This document shows, one piece after another, positions 22,674-31,395 of a stretch of DNA of 33,460 nt. The stretch covers positions 1-33,460 of the forward strand of contig NZ_SMKH01000054.1 in NCBI RefSeq assembly GCF_004348515.1, in the 5' to 3' direction. This DNA comes from Actinomadura sp. KC345 (lineage in GTDB: Bacteria; Actinomycetota; Actinomycetes; Streptosporangiales; Streptosporangiaceae). The translations under genes and the position numbers were made by a program. The notes below the pieces were generated by a model, which saw only the letters and a list, made by a program, of their open reading frames with translations, did not search any database and was not told the origin of the DNA. Position 1 is the stretch's first letter; each line of letters starts with the position of its first letter.

Positions 22674-23827
22674 CCGCGCCGCTGGAGCTGCTCGCCGGCC
22701 GCGGAACCGACCTGCTCGTCCGCATCGTGACCGTGGCCTGCTCCGACCGCGAGCTGCCCCGGATGGCCGAGGAGCTGGCCGGGCTCGTCGTCCGGTCGGC
22801 GCGGGCGCTGACGTTCTGCGACGTCTACGTCCTGGCCGAGGACCGGCGCGTCCTGGAATGGTCCGGCCCGCCCGTCCCGCTGGGGGAGGGCGAGGTCGGG
22901 TGGGCCGCGGCCCACGGCCGCGTCCGCCCGCACGCGGACGGGCGCGGCGCCGCGATCCCCGTGCACAGCGAGGGAACCGTGATCGCGGTGCTGGACGTCC
23001 GCTCCGCCGGGCCGGCGCCGCCCGAGGACCTGGCCCTCGCCACCGCCCTCGCCGGGCTGTTCGCGCCCGTGCTGTGCTCGTGCCGCCGGCTGCGCACCGC
23101 GCGCGAGCGCGAGCACGCCGCCGAGCGCTTCGCGGAGCGGGCGGTGCAGGCGCAGGAGGCCGAGCGGTCGAGGCTGAGCCGGGAGATCCACGACGGCATC
23201 GCGCAGCGACTCGCCAGCCTGGGCTTCCACCTGTCGGCGGCCGAGCGCGCGCTGCCCGAGCACCATCCCGAGGGGCTGGCGCAGATCATGATGGCGCGCC
23301 GGCTCTGCGAACTGGCGGCGGCCGAGACCCGCGCCGCCATCGGCGGGCTGCGGCCCCCCGTCCTGGACGATCTGGGCCTGTCGGCGGCCCTGGCCACCCT
23401 CGCCCGCGAGGCCGGGGACGGTCCCGGCCCGGCCGGTCCGCTCGACGTGACGGTCACCGTCGAGGGCGAGCTGGAGGACGCGCTGCCCGACCACGTGCAG
23501 ACCGCGCTGTACCGGATCGCGCAGGAGGCGGTCGGCAACAGCCTGCGGCACGCGTCCGCGACCTGCGTCGACCTGCTGCTGGAGCACTACCGCGACCGCG
23601 TCAGGCTGAAGGTCACCGACGACGGGACCGGGTTCCCGGTGCGGGAGGTGCCGGCGCCGGACGGCCGCGGCCCCCGTCCCGACTCCTACGGGCTGCGCGG
23701 CATGCGGGAACGCGCCGAGCTGCTCGGCGGGCGGGTCTCGGTGACGAGCAGGCCCGGCGCCGGGACGGCCGTCGAGGCCGTCATCCCCATCCCCGGGCGC
23801 AGCCGGGGCGCGGTCAGTCCGTCGTGA
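22670..23827 (+). CDS. Soluble GAF-domain sensor histidine kinase
   Basis: This 385-residue kinase lacks membrane segments and is probably cytoplasmic. Residues about 15-135 form a GAF-like sensor domain (MAEELAGLVVRSARALTFCD, then GRGAAIPVHSEGTVIAVLDV). Cysteines occur at 24, 50, 136 and 138, the last two as CSC just before the helix leading to the kinase core. HisKA_3 follows with phosphoacceptor His174 in RLSREIHDGIAQRLASLG. The ATPase domain has RIAQEAVGNSLRHA, DDGTGFPV and YGLRGMRERAELLGGRV. Start is GTG 22670, coupled to the response regulator. The ligand (redox, gas or small molecule) is unknown. The last 14 bases overlap the 3' end of the convergent oxidoreductase gene. Confidence 0.92.
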   Translation: MTAPLELLAGRGTDLLVRIVTVACSDRELPRMAEELAGLVVRSARALTFCDVYVLAEDRRVLEWSGPPVPLGEGEVGWAAAHGRVRPHADGRGAAIPVHSEGTVIAVLDVRSAGPAPPEDLALATALAGLFAPVLCSCRRLRTAREREHAAERFAERAVQAQEAERSRLSREIHDGIAQRLASLGFHLSAAERALPEHHPEGLAQIMMARRLCELAAAETRAAIGGLRPPVLDDLGLSAALATLAREAGDGPGPAGPLDVTVTVEGELEDALPDHVQTALYRIAQEAVGNSLRHASATCVDLLLEHYRDRVRLKVTDDGTGFPVREVPAPDGRGPRPDSYGLRGMRERAELLGGRVSVTSRPGAGTAVEAVIPIPGRSRGAVSPS

Positions 23828-24989
23828 GGACGCGGAAGGCGATCCCGGCCTCGCGCAGCCGCCCGATCAGCGCGTCGCCCATCGCGGTCGCCGTCGTGAC
23901 CTGCCCGGCCGTCTCCGGGAGGTCGTCGTGGGCGAGGCAGAGCGCCGACTCGGCGAGCATCTTGGCGGTCTCGCCGTAGCCGGGGTCACCGCCCGCGACC
24001 TCGGTGACGACGCGCTCGCCGCCGCCCTCGCCGACGAACTTCACGCTGAACCAGTTGCGGGCGCGCTGCTCCGGCGACGGGCCCTCACCCGGTGCGCGCA
24101 GCCGGAGCAGCAGGCCGCGCGTCGGCCGGAGCGCGGACAGGCCGACGAGGGCGCCGGCGCCCGCCGCCATCCCGGCGGCGGTGGCGAGCCGCTTGACGGC
24201 GACGTAGTGGCCGTAGGAGAAGTCCGGGCCGTACCGGTCGAGCGCCGCCGCCGAACGGACGACGATCTGCGGGTCGATGCTGGGCATCGGCAGCGTCCAG
24301 CCGCCGCCGACCCGCGCCTTGGGGGACGGGCGCCGCGAGACGCGCACCGAGCGCCCGGCGGGCCGGTCCTCCACCCGGCGCCGCTCGCGTTCGGCGCGCA
24401 TCATGCCGGCGGGGTCGCCGAAGATGCCGATCGCTGAGTGCAGCGTCCCGCCGGACGCGTCCGCGCGGGCGCGCACGAAGCCTTCGACGTGCAGCGGGAC
24501 GCCCTCCGGGAGCCGCTTCACCGTGAAGTAGGCGCCGAGGTCGTGCGGAATCGAGTCGAACCCGCAGGCGTGGACGATCCGCGCACCGCTGCGCACGGCC
24601 TTCTCGTGGTACTTCACATACATCCGGTCGACGAACGTCGGTTCGCCGGTGAGGTCGACGTAATCGGTACCGGCGCGCGCGCACGCCGCGACGAGGGGCT
24701 CGCCGTACTTGACGTAGGGGCCGACCGTGGTGATCACGACCCGCGCCGAGCGCGCGATCTCCTCGATCGAGGCGGTGTCATCGGTGTCGGCGTGCAGCAG
24801 CGGCAGGTCGGCGCACGCCGGGTCCAGCTTCACCAGCCGGTCGCGGACGGCCGTCAGCCTGGCCCGGTTGCGCCCGGCCAGGGCCCAGCGCGTGCCGGGG
24901 CCGGCGTGCTCGGCCAGGTACTCGGCGGTCAGGGCGCCGGTGAAGCCGGTGGCGCCGAACAGGACGACGTCGTACTGGCGGTCGGTCAT
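23814..24989 (-). CDS. Saccharopine dehydrogenase-like NAD(P)-binding oxidoreductase
   Basis: This 391-residue protein has an N-terminal Rossmann fold (VVLFGATGFTGALTAEYLA, residues 8-26) with ALAGRNRARL and ITTVGPYVKYGEPLVAACA, followed by DYVDLTGEP and HACGFDSIPHDLGA. These blocks place it with the actinobacterial saccharopine-dehydrogenase-like proteins that include the mycobacterial trans-acting enoyl reductase group. Those relatives act on lipid chains; true saccharopine dehydrogenase activity is unlikely. A moderately hydrophobic stretch near 270-290 (TAAGMAAGAGALVGLSALRP) may touch the membrane. The ATG at 24989 follows a GAAAGGGG stretch. A GAATC-c-GATTC palindrome lies just upstream. 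Substrate unknown. Confidence 0.88.
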   Translation of the reverse strand: MTDRQYDVVLFGATGFTGALTAEYLAEHAGPGTRWALAGRNRARLTAVRDRLVKLDPACADLPLLHADTDDTASIEEIARSARVVITTVGPYVKYGEPLVAACARAGTDYVDLTGEPTFVDRMYVKYHEKAVRSGARIVHACGFDSIPHDLGAYFTVKRLPEGVPLHVEGFVRARADASGGTLHSAIGIFGDPAGMMRAERERRRVEDRPAGRSVRVSRRPSPKARVGGGWTLPMPSIDPQIVVRSAAALDRYGPDFSYGHYVAVKRLATAAGMAAGAGALVGLSALRPTRGLLLRLRAPGEGPSPEQRARNWFSVKFVGEGGGERVVTEVAGGDPGYGETAKMLAESALCLAHDDLPETAGQVTTATAMGDALIGRLREAGIAFRVLTTD

Positions 24990-25011
24990 CGAAGGCCCCT
25001 TTCACGGTTCC

Positions 25012-25022
25012 GAATCCGATTC
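25012..25022. promoter_or_regulatory. GAATC-c-GATTC palindrome, candidate operator
   Basis: A perfect 5-bp dyad with a 1-base centre lies 23 bases upstream of the oxidoreductase ATG and 90 bases upstream of the divergent small membrane protein. Its form is typical of TetR-family operators. No TetR gene is in the window. Confidence 0.45.
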
Positions 25023-25111
25023 TGTCGTGGTGGCCGTCCGCCATGCACGCCGAGTCGCGGATGTGAGCGACCACACTCATCTAGGCTTGCTCGGATGAGC
25101 GGGAGGAAGCC

Positions 25112-25288
25112 GTGACCGGGCTCGCCGTGGCCATGGACGTCGTCGCCGCGGGCTTCTTCGCCGGCTTCCTGCTGCTGGTCGCCCGCGGCGAGACGGTGCC
25201 CGGCGGCGAGGGCGGGCGATCCGTCGCGATGTTCCTGATCGCCGTCAGCCTGGCCCTGCTGTCCGTGTCGCTGTGGAGCATTCCGTAG
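25112..25288 (+). CDS. 58-residue two-helix membrane protein
   Basis: A short frame starts at GTG 25112, four bases after a strong GGGAGGA. It encodes two hydrophobic segments: about residues 4-25 (LAVAMDVVAAGFFAGFLLLV) and about 39-57 (MFLIAVSLALLSVSLWSIP). A short Gly/Glu-rich loop separates them. The N-terminal helix carries Met-Asp. The gene diverges from the oxidoreductase gene and its last 44 bases overlap the 3' end of the opposing LysR gene. I do not recognise a family. The ribosome site and clean helix-loop-helix pattern argue that it is real. Confidence 0.65.
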   Translation: MTGLAVAMDVVAAGFFAGFLLLVARGETVPGGEGGRSVAMFLIAVSLALLSVSLWSIP

Positions 25289-26171
25289 CGTCCCTGGGCC
25301 CCGGGGGCGCGGGCCGCCAGCCGGGGGCGTCGAGCAGGTGCCGGACGAACAGCAGCGTCGTCGCGGTCGGCGCGGCCCCGGCGACCGCGTGCCACGGCCG
25401 GTCCAGCGGCATCCCGGGCGCGTCGACGAGGACGAGGCGGCCCGCGTCCAGCTCGGCGCCGACGGCGTCCCGCGACACCAGCGCCACCCCGAGCCCGGCC
25501 GCCGCGCCGGCGATCACCGCGCCGTTCGAGCCGAGGACGAGCCGCGGCGGCGACACGTCCCGTTCGGCCAGGTAGGCGTCCGCGCTGGCCCGGGTCCCCG
25601 AGCCGGGCTCGCGCATCACCCACGGCGTGGCGGCCAGCGCGAACCCCTCCGCGAGGTCCGGGGCGCCCACGACGACCAGCTCGTTCGGACGCCGCGCGAG
25701 CACGGTCGCGGCGACGTCGCCGGGCGGGCGGCCGGCGAGCACGAGGTCGGCCTCGTGCGCGGCGAGGCTGCTCCACACCTGGCGGCGCGGCCCCACCTCC
25801 AGCGCCAGCTCGACGCCGGGCCGGCGCGCCCGGAACGAGGCGAGCAGCTGCGGGAGCAGCTGGTCGGCGGCCGTCGTCACCGCCGCCAGCCGCAGCGGCC
25901 CGCGCCCCGGGTCGGCCGCCCCGCGCGCCGCCGCCCGGCCCTCTTCGAGCAGCCCGAGTACCTGCCGCGCGTACCCGGCGTAGACGGCCCCGGCGGCGGT
26001 CAGCCGGAGCCCGCGCCCCTCCTTGCGGACGAGCGGGACGCCGAGCTCGCGGGCCAGCGCCGCGACCGCCGCCGACACCGCCGACTCGGTCACGTACAGC
26101 CGCCGCGCCGCGGCCCGCACCGACCCGGTGTCGGCGAGGGCGACGAACGTCCGCAGCCGCGCCTCGGTCAC
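25245..26171 (-). CDS. cbbR: LysR-family regulator, probable CbbR
   Basis: This 308-residue LysR regulator has the N-terminal winged helix (RLRTFVALADTGSVRAAARR, then LYVTESAVSAAVAALARELG, residues 5-44). The effector domain begins near 90 (LRLAAVTTAADQLLPQLLAS) and includes EADLVLAGRPP and VLGSNGAVIAGAAAGLGVAL. CbbR proteins activate the RuBisCO operon in response to metabolites such as RuBP or NADPH. The divergent position, 206 bases from cbbL, supports the same role here. The start is a GTG at 26171 with AAGGAGG four bases upstream. The C-terminal tail after about 285 is Pro/Arg/Thr-rich. Its 3' end overlaps the small membrane protein gene. Confidence 0.9.
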   Translation of the reverse strand: MTEARLRTFVALADTGSVRAAARRLYVTESAVSAAVAALARELGVPLVRKEGRGLRLTAAGAVYAGYARQVLGLLEEGRAAARGAADPGRGPLRLAAVTTAADQLLPQLLASFRARRPGVELALEVGPRRQVWSSLAAHEADLVLAGRPPGDVAATVLARRPNELVVVGAPDLAEGFALAATPWVMREPGSGTRASADAYLAERDVSPPRLVLGSNGAVIAGAAAGLGVALVSRDAVGAELDAGRLVLVDAPGMPLDRPWHAVAGAAPTATTLLFVRHLLDAPGWRPAPPGPRDATECSTATRTAGPG

Positions 26172-26183
26172 GTGGCCTCCTTA

Positions 26184-26222
26184 ATCAAGTGAATGGTTGA
26201 TGGTAGCCCGAGAACACTTGAT
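26184..26222. promoter_or_regulatory. cbbR-cbbL operator region with inverted ATCAAGTG/CACTTGAT
   Basis: ATCAAGTG (26184-26191) and CACTTGAT (26215-26222) are exact inverse copies 23 bases apart. A third half-site, TTGAT, lies between them at 26197-26201 and pairs with ATCAA at 26184-26188 as ATCAA-8-TTGAT. This is the layout expected for the recognition and activation sites of a LysR protein. It starts 13 bases upstream of the cbbR GTG, consistent with autoregulation, and 155 bases from cbbL. Confidence 0.65.
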
Positions 26223-26326
26223 GGACATCGCAAGTATCGGGGAGCCAAGCTCGACTCGTCCACGGTTCCACGTGGCCGGGACGCGGCGCCTCACCCGGAT
26301 CCCCTGGGACATGCCGTCCTTCACGG

Positions 26327-26347
26327 GGCGGGGCGCCGCGCCCCGCC
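26327..26347 (+). other. GC-rich hairpin in the cbbL leader
   Basis: GGCGGGGCG-ccg-CGCCCCGCC is a perfect 9-bp stem with a 3-base loop ending 17 bases before the cbbL ribosome site AAGGAG (26365-26370). A second dyad, CTTCAG-g-CTGAAG (26355-26367), overlaps the first bases of that site. They could stabilise or tune the RuBisCO message. Alternatively the hairpin is a weak terminator. Confidence 0.55.
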
Positions 26348-26365
26348 ATCCAGGCTTCAGGCTGA

Positions 26366-27810
<1,445 letters not shown>

Positions 27811-27811
<1 letters not shown>

Positions 27812-28239
27812 TGCGGATCACCCAAGGCACCTTCTCCTACCTGCCCGACCTCACGGACGAGGAGATCACCAAGCAGGTCGCCTACGCCCTCGACCAGGGC
27901 TGGCCGTGCTCGGTCGAGTTCACCGACGACCCGCACCCGCGCAACTCCTACTGGGAGATGTGGGGCCTGCCGATGTTCGACCTCGCCGACCCGGCCGGCG
28001 TCCTGTTCGAGATCAACGAGTGCCGCAGGGCGTACCCGGGCCACTACATCCGCCTGAACGCCTACGACGCGAGCTACGGGCGGCAGACGACCGCGCTGCA
28101 GTTCATCGTCCAGCGGCCGGCGGACGAGCCCGGCTTCCGCCTCGACCGCACGGAGACGTCCGACCGGCGCGTCCGCTACACCCTGCACCCCTACGCGCTG
28201 GACCGGGCCGAGGGCGACCGGTACGAGGCGGGACGTTGA
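27811..28239 (+). CDS. cbbS: RuBisCO small subunit, red-type
   Basis: This 142-residue subunit assembles as L8S8 with CbbL. It begins [19 protein letters not shown] and has the conserved blocks [40 protein letters not shown] and [20 protein letters not shown]. The C-terminal extension after about residue 100 ([20 protein letters not shown]) is the feature of red-type small subunits, which fill the central channel with it. Its ATG overlaps the cbbL stop by one base. The stop lies 20 bases before the preferred cbbX ATG and overlaps an alternative cbbX TTG, so all three genes form one operon. Confidence 0.97.
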
Positions 28240-28259
28240 GCGACCGCCCCGGATTCGGG

Positions 28260-29186
28260 ATGCGCCAGAACGGCTCCCCGGTGGACTCTTCCCAGGCTCC
28301 CGCCACCGGGGAGCCGCTCCCTCCGGGCGCCCGGGTCGACCTCGCCAAGGAGCGCGCCGACTCCCAGGTCGACGGCGTCCTGGACGCCCTCGACCGCGAG
28401 CTCGTCGGCCTCGCCCCCGTCAAGACCCGCATCCGGGAGATCGCCGCGCTCCTGCTCGTCGACCGCGTCCGCGCCCGCTTCGGGATCGACTCGGGACGCC
28501 CCAGCCTGCACATGTGCTTCACCGGCAGCCCCGGCACGGGCAAGACGTCCGTCGCGCTGCGGCTCTCCGAACTCCTGCACCGGCTCGGCTACATCCGCCG
28601 CGGCCACCTGGTCTCCGTCACCCGCGACGACCTCGTCGGCCAGTACGTCGGCCACACCGCCCCCAAGACCAAGGAGGTCCTCAAGAGGGCCATGGGCGGC
28701 GTCCTGTTCATCGACGAGGCGTACTACCTGTACCGCGCCGAGAACGAACGCGACTACGGGCAGGAGGCCATCGAGATCCTCCTCCAGGTCATGGAGAACC
28801 AGCGGGACGACCTGGTCGTCGTCCTCGCCGGCTACAAGGACCGCATGGACTCCTTCTTCGCGTCCAACCCCGGCATGAGCTCCCGCATCGCCCACCACAT
28901 CGACTTCCCCGACTACGAGCCGGACGAGCTGGAGGCGATCGGCCGCCTGATGATGGACCGGGAGGGCTACGGCCTGGCCCCCGAGACCGAGCCCGTCTTC
29001 CGCGACTACCTCACCCGCCGCCGCGCGCAGCCCCGCTTCGCCAACGCCCGCTCCGTCCGCAACGCCATCGAACGCGCCCGCCTCCGCCACGCCAACCGGC
29101 TCCTGGCCCGGGACGGCGACGTCGGACGCGACGACCTCACCACCCTCCACCCCGAAGACTTCCTCGCCAGCCGCGTCTTCCGGTGA
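28260..29186 (+). CDS. cbbX: CbbX, AAA+ RuBisCO activase of the red type
   Basis: This ATPase releases inhibitory sugar phosphates from red-type RuBisCO by pulling on the CbbL C-terminus. The 308-residue AAA+ protein has Walker A GSPGTGKT (89-96), a pore loop [11 protein letters not shown] (127-137), Walker B VLFIDEAY (148-155), sensor-1 region [10 protein letters not shown], and an arginine-bearing [14 protein letters not shown]. The first 30 residues are a Pro/Ser-rich extension. I used ATG 28260. A TTG at 28236, overlapping the cbbS stop as TTGA, would add eight residues and could be translationally coupled; neither has a strong ribosome site. RuBP stimulation of CbbX is known in the family. 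Confidence 0.93.
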   Translation: MRQNGSPVDSSQAPATGEPLPPGARVDLAKERADSQVDGVLDALDRELVGLAPVKTRIREIAALLLVDRVRARFGIDSGRPSLHMCFTGSPGTGKTSVALRLSELLHRLGYIRRGHLVSVTRDDLVGQYVGHTAPKTKEVLKRAMGGVLFIDEAYYLYRAENERDYGQEAIEILLQVMENQRDDLVVVLAGYKDRMDSFFASNPGMSSRIAHHIDFPDYEPDELEAIGRLMMDREGYGLAPETEPVFRDYLTRRRAQPRFANARSVRNAIERARLRHANRLLARDGDVGRDDLTTLHPEDFLASRVFR

Positions 29187-29266
29187 CCGGCGTCACGTCC
29201 GAACCGGGGATGAGCCTCCGCATGTCCTAATGTTGGGACCGACGACATGTAGAGGTGGGGGAGAAG

Positions 29267-30175
29267 TTGCTTAACCCTGAGGATCTGTACGAGCTCGACG
29301 CCGACCTGCCGGAGATGACGGGTCCGGTGCTGCTGCACAGCCTCGACGGCTTCGTGGACGCCGGATCCACCGGGCAGCTCGTGCGCGAGCACCTCCTGGA
29401 GGCGCTGGAGCACCGCGTCATCGCCCGCTTCGACGTCGACTCACTGATCGACTACCGGGCCCGCCGCCCGCCGATGACCTTCGACCGCGACCACTGGGCC
29501 TCCTACGAGACGCCCGAGCTGGTCGTCCGGCTGCTGCGCGACGACGCCGGCAGCCCGTTCCTGATGCTGTCCGGGCCCGAGCCGGACCGGCTCTGGGAAG
29601 GCTTCACCGCGGCCGTCCAGCACCTGGTCAAGCGGCTCGGAGTCGGCCTGGTCGTCGGCTTCCACGGCATCCCGATGGGCGTCCCGCACACCCGCCCGGT
29701 CGGCATCACCTCGCACGCCACCCGGCCGGAGCTGATCGCGAAGAACTCCTGGTTCGACAAGGTCCAGGTCCCCGGCAGCGCCGCCGGCCTGCTTGAACTG
29801 CGGCTCGGCGAGGCGGGCCACGACGCCGTCGGGCTCGCCGTCCACGTCCCGCACTACCTCGCCCAGTCCGCCTACCCGGCCGCGGCGGTCGCCGCCCTGG
29901 AGTCCGTCGTCGAGGCCACCGGGCTCGTGCTCCCCGTCGAGCGGCTCCGCGAGGCCGCCGAGGCGACCGACGCCGACATCGCCGAGCAGGTCGACGGCAA
30001 CGACGAGGTGGAGAAGGTCGTCCGGGCCCTGGAGCAGCAGTACGACGCGTTCGCCGGGGCCGCCGAACGCGACAGCCTCCTCGCCGAATCGGCGGACATG
30101 CCCACGGCCGACGAGCTCGGCGCCCAGTTCGAGCGCTTCCTCGCCGAGCAGGACGGACCCGACTCGCCGGCCTAG
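29267..30175 (+). CDS. PAC2 family protein
   Basis: This 302-residue protein resembles proteasome-assembly-chaperone-2 proteins found throughout actinobacteria. Key blocks are LYELDADLPEMTGPVLLHSL, DGFVDAGSTGQLVREHLLEA, FDVDSLIDYRARRPPMTF, FLMLSGPEPDRLWEGF, VGFHGIPMGVPHTRPVG, VPGSAAGLLELRLGEAGHDA and HVPHYLAQSAYPAAA. The C-terminus is helical and acidic (ELGAQFERFLAEQDGP). I chose the TTG at 29267 because GGGGGAG lies a few bases upstream and MLNPEDLYEL matches family starts; an in-frame GTG at 29255 has no such site. It is cytoplasmic. The bacterial role is unclear, and no proteasome genes are in the window. Confidence 0.9.
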   Translation: MLNPEDLYELDADLPEMTGPVLLHSLDGFVDAGSTGQLVREHLLEALEHRVIARFDVDSLIDYRARRPPMTFDRDHWASYETPELVVRLLRDDAGSPFLMLSGPEPDRLWEGFTAAVQHLVKRLGVGLVVGFHGIPMGVPHTRPVGITSHATRPELIAKNSWFDKVQVPGSAAGLLELRLGEAGHDAVGLAVHVPHYLAQSAYPAAAVAALESVVEATGLVLPVERLREAAEATDADIAEQVDGNDEVEKVVRALEQQYDAFAGAAERDSLLAESADMPTADELGAQFERFLAEQDGPDSPA

Positions 30176-30228
30176 ACATATCCCGGTGAGCGCTGGGTAG
30201 GCGAGGCCCCGAGGGGGGAGGCTCGCTC

Positions 30229-30648
30229 ATGGCCCAGAAGGTGAACGAAGTGATGACGCCGGCGCCCGTGACGGTGTCCCCGGACACCTCCCTGTCCGAG
30301 GTCGGGGACCTCATGCGGCAGCACGGCATCGGGGACGTCCTGGTCGTCCACGAGGGGCGGCTCCGTGGCCTGGTCACCGACCGCGACATCGTCGTCCGCG
30401 CCGTCGCCGTCCAGAAGGACATGTCCGGCACGGCCGTCGCCGACATCTGCAGCACCAACATGATCACCGTGGCGCCGGGGGACGAGGCGAACGTCGCCGT
30501 GCGGCTGATGCGGGAGCACGGCGTCCGCCGCATCCCCGTCGTGGACGGCGACCGCCCGATCGGCATGGTCTCGATCGGCGACCTCGCCGTCCAGCGCGAC
30601 GAGAGGTCGGCCCTCGCCGACATCAGCGCGGAGCCGCCGAACACGTGA
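30229..30648 (+). CDS. CBS-domain pair protein
   Basis: This 139-residue protein consists of two CBS motifs only. The first covers about 6-60 (VNEVMTPAPVTVSPDTSLSE, DVLVVHEGRLRGLVTDRDIV). The second covers about 72-125 (ICSTNMITVAPGDEANVAVR, VRRIPVVDGDRPIGMVSIGD). CBS pairs bind adenosine nucleotides or related ligands. Stand-alone actinobacterial versions are often linked to stress or hypoxia, as with mycobacterial HRP1; the particular role here is unknown. The ATG has GGGGGGAGG upstream. Its stop overlaps the start of the next hydrolase gene by four bases, indicating coupled translation. Confidence 0.92.
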   Translation: MAQKVNEVMTPAPVTVSPDTSLSEVGDLMRQHGIGDVLVVHEGRLRGLVTDRDIVVRAVAVQKDMSGTAVADICSTNMITVAPGDEANVAVRLMREHGVRRIPVVDGDRPIGMVSIGDLAVQRDERSALADISAEPPNT

Positions 30649-31283
30649 TCACACTGAAGCTGGAGGACGCCGAGCTGCCCGGCGACCTCGCGATACCGGA
30701 CGGCGCGAACGGTGTCGTCCTGTGCGCGCACGGCGGCGGCCCCCGCGACCGCGACGTCGCGGACGGCCTCAACGCCGCCGGGATCGGGACGCTGCTGATC
30801 GATCTGCTCACCGAGCACGAGAACCGGCTCGACCGCGTCACCGCCGCCCTCCGCTCCGACATCGAGCTCCTGACGCTCCGCCTGATCGGCGCGGTCGACC
30901 GGCTGACCGAGGGGCTCGAATCCGCCCCGCACACGGCCGGCCTCCCCATCGGCCTGTCCGCCGCCGGCACGGGCGCCGCCGCCGCACTGGCCGCTGCCGC
31001 CGCCCGCCCGCGGATCGGCGCGGTCGTCTCCCGGGGCGGGCGCCCCGACCTGGCGGGCCCGTCCCTGCCGCGCGTCCGCGCCCCCGTCCTGCTGATCGTC
31101 GGCGGCGGTGACCCCGAGGTCCGGCAACTCAACGAGTTGGCGGCCAAGTCCCTCGACATTTCGGAAATCCACGTCGTTTCCGGCGCCACTCACCTCTTCG
31201 AGGAGCCCGGCGCGTTGGAAGAGGTAACCATCCAGGCCGCCGACTGGTTCAACAAGCTTCTAGCGAGGAATCCCGGTCCTTGA
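30645..31283 (+). CDS. Small alpha/beta hydrolase, dienelactone hydrolase-like
   Basis: This 212-residue protein has a compact alpha/beta hydrolase fold: oxyanion region VVLCAHGGGPRDRD near 24-37, nucleophile Ser in PIGLSAAGTGAAA near 104, acid Asp in IVGGGDPEVRQL, and His in SGATHLFEEPGALE. The spacing matches dienelactone-hydrolase-like enzymes of phosphoribosyltransferase-linked and stress gene clusters. The GTG start overlaps the CBS gene stop by four bases (GTGA). No signal peptide. The substrate is unknown. It is the last gene before the TnpB element. Confidence 0.85.
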   Translation: MITLKLEDAELPGDLAIPDGANGVVLCAHGGGPRDRDVADGLNAAGIGTLLIDLLTEHENRLDRVTAALRSDIELLTLRLIGAVDRLTEGLESAPHTAGLPIGLSAAGTGAAAALAAAAARPRIGAVVSRGGRPDLAGPSLPRVRAPVLLIVGGGDPEVRQLNELAAKSLDISEIHVVSGATHLFEEPGALEEVTIQAADWFNKLLARNPGP

Positions 31284-31395
31284 CGAGGGCCGAAAGGAAT
31301 GCTCCCAGTGTGTTGCGGGGCTCTAGCTAGCCGACCGAAAGTCGAGAAATTGAGCCGACCGTGACTGTGTGGATACACTATGTTACGATGTCGGG

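Noticed and set aside
29221..29249. CATGTC/GACATG inverted repeat before the PAC2 gene
   Set aside because: Six-base arms 17 bases apart are close to what chance gives in this composition; no supporting element nearby.
31284..31395. Precise left end and target-adjacent motif of the TnpB element
   Set aside because: Several short dyads are possible and no empty site is available for comparison, so I give only an approximate boundary.
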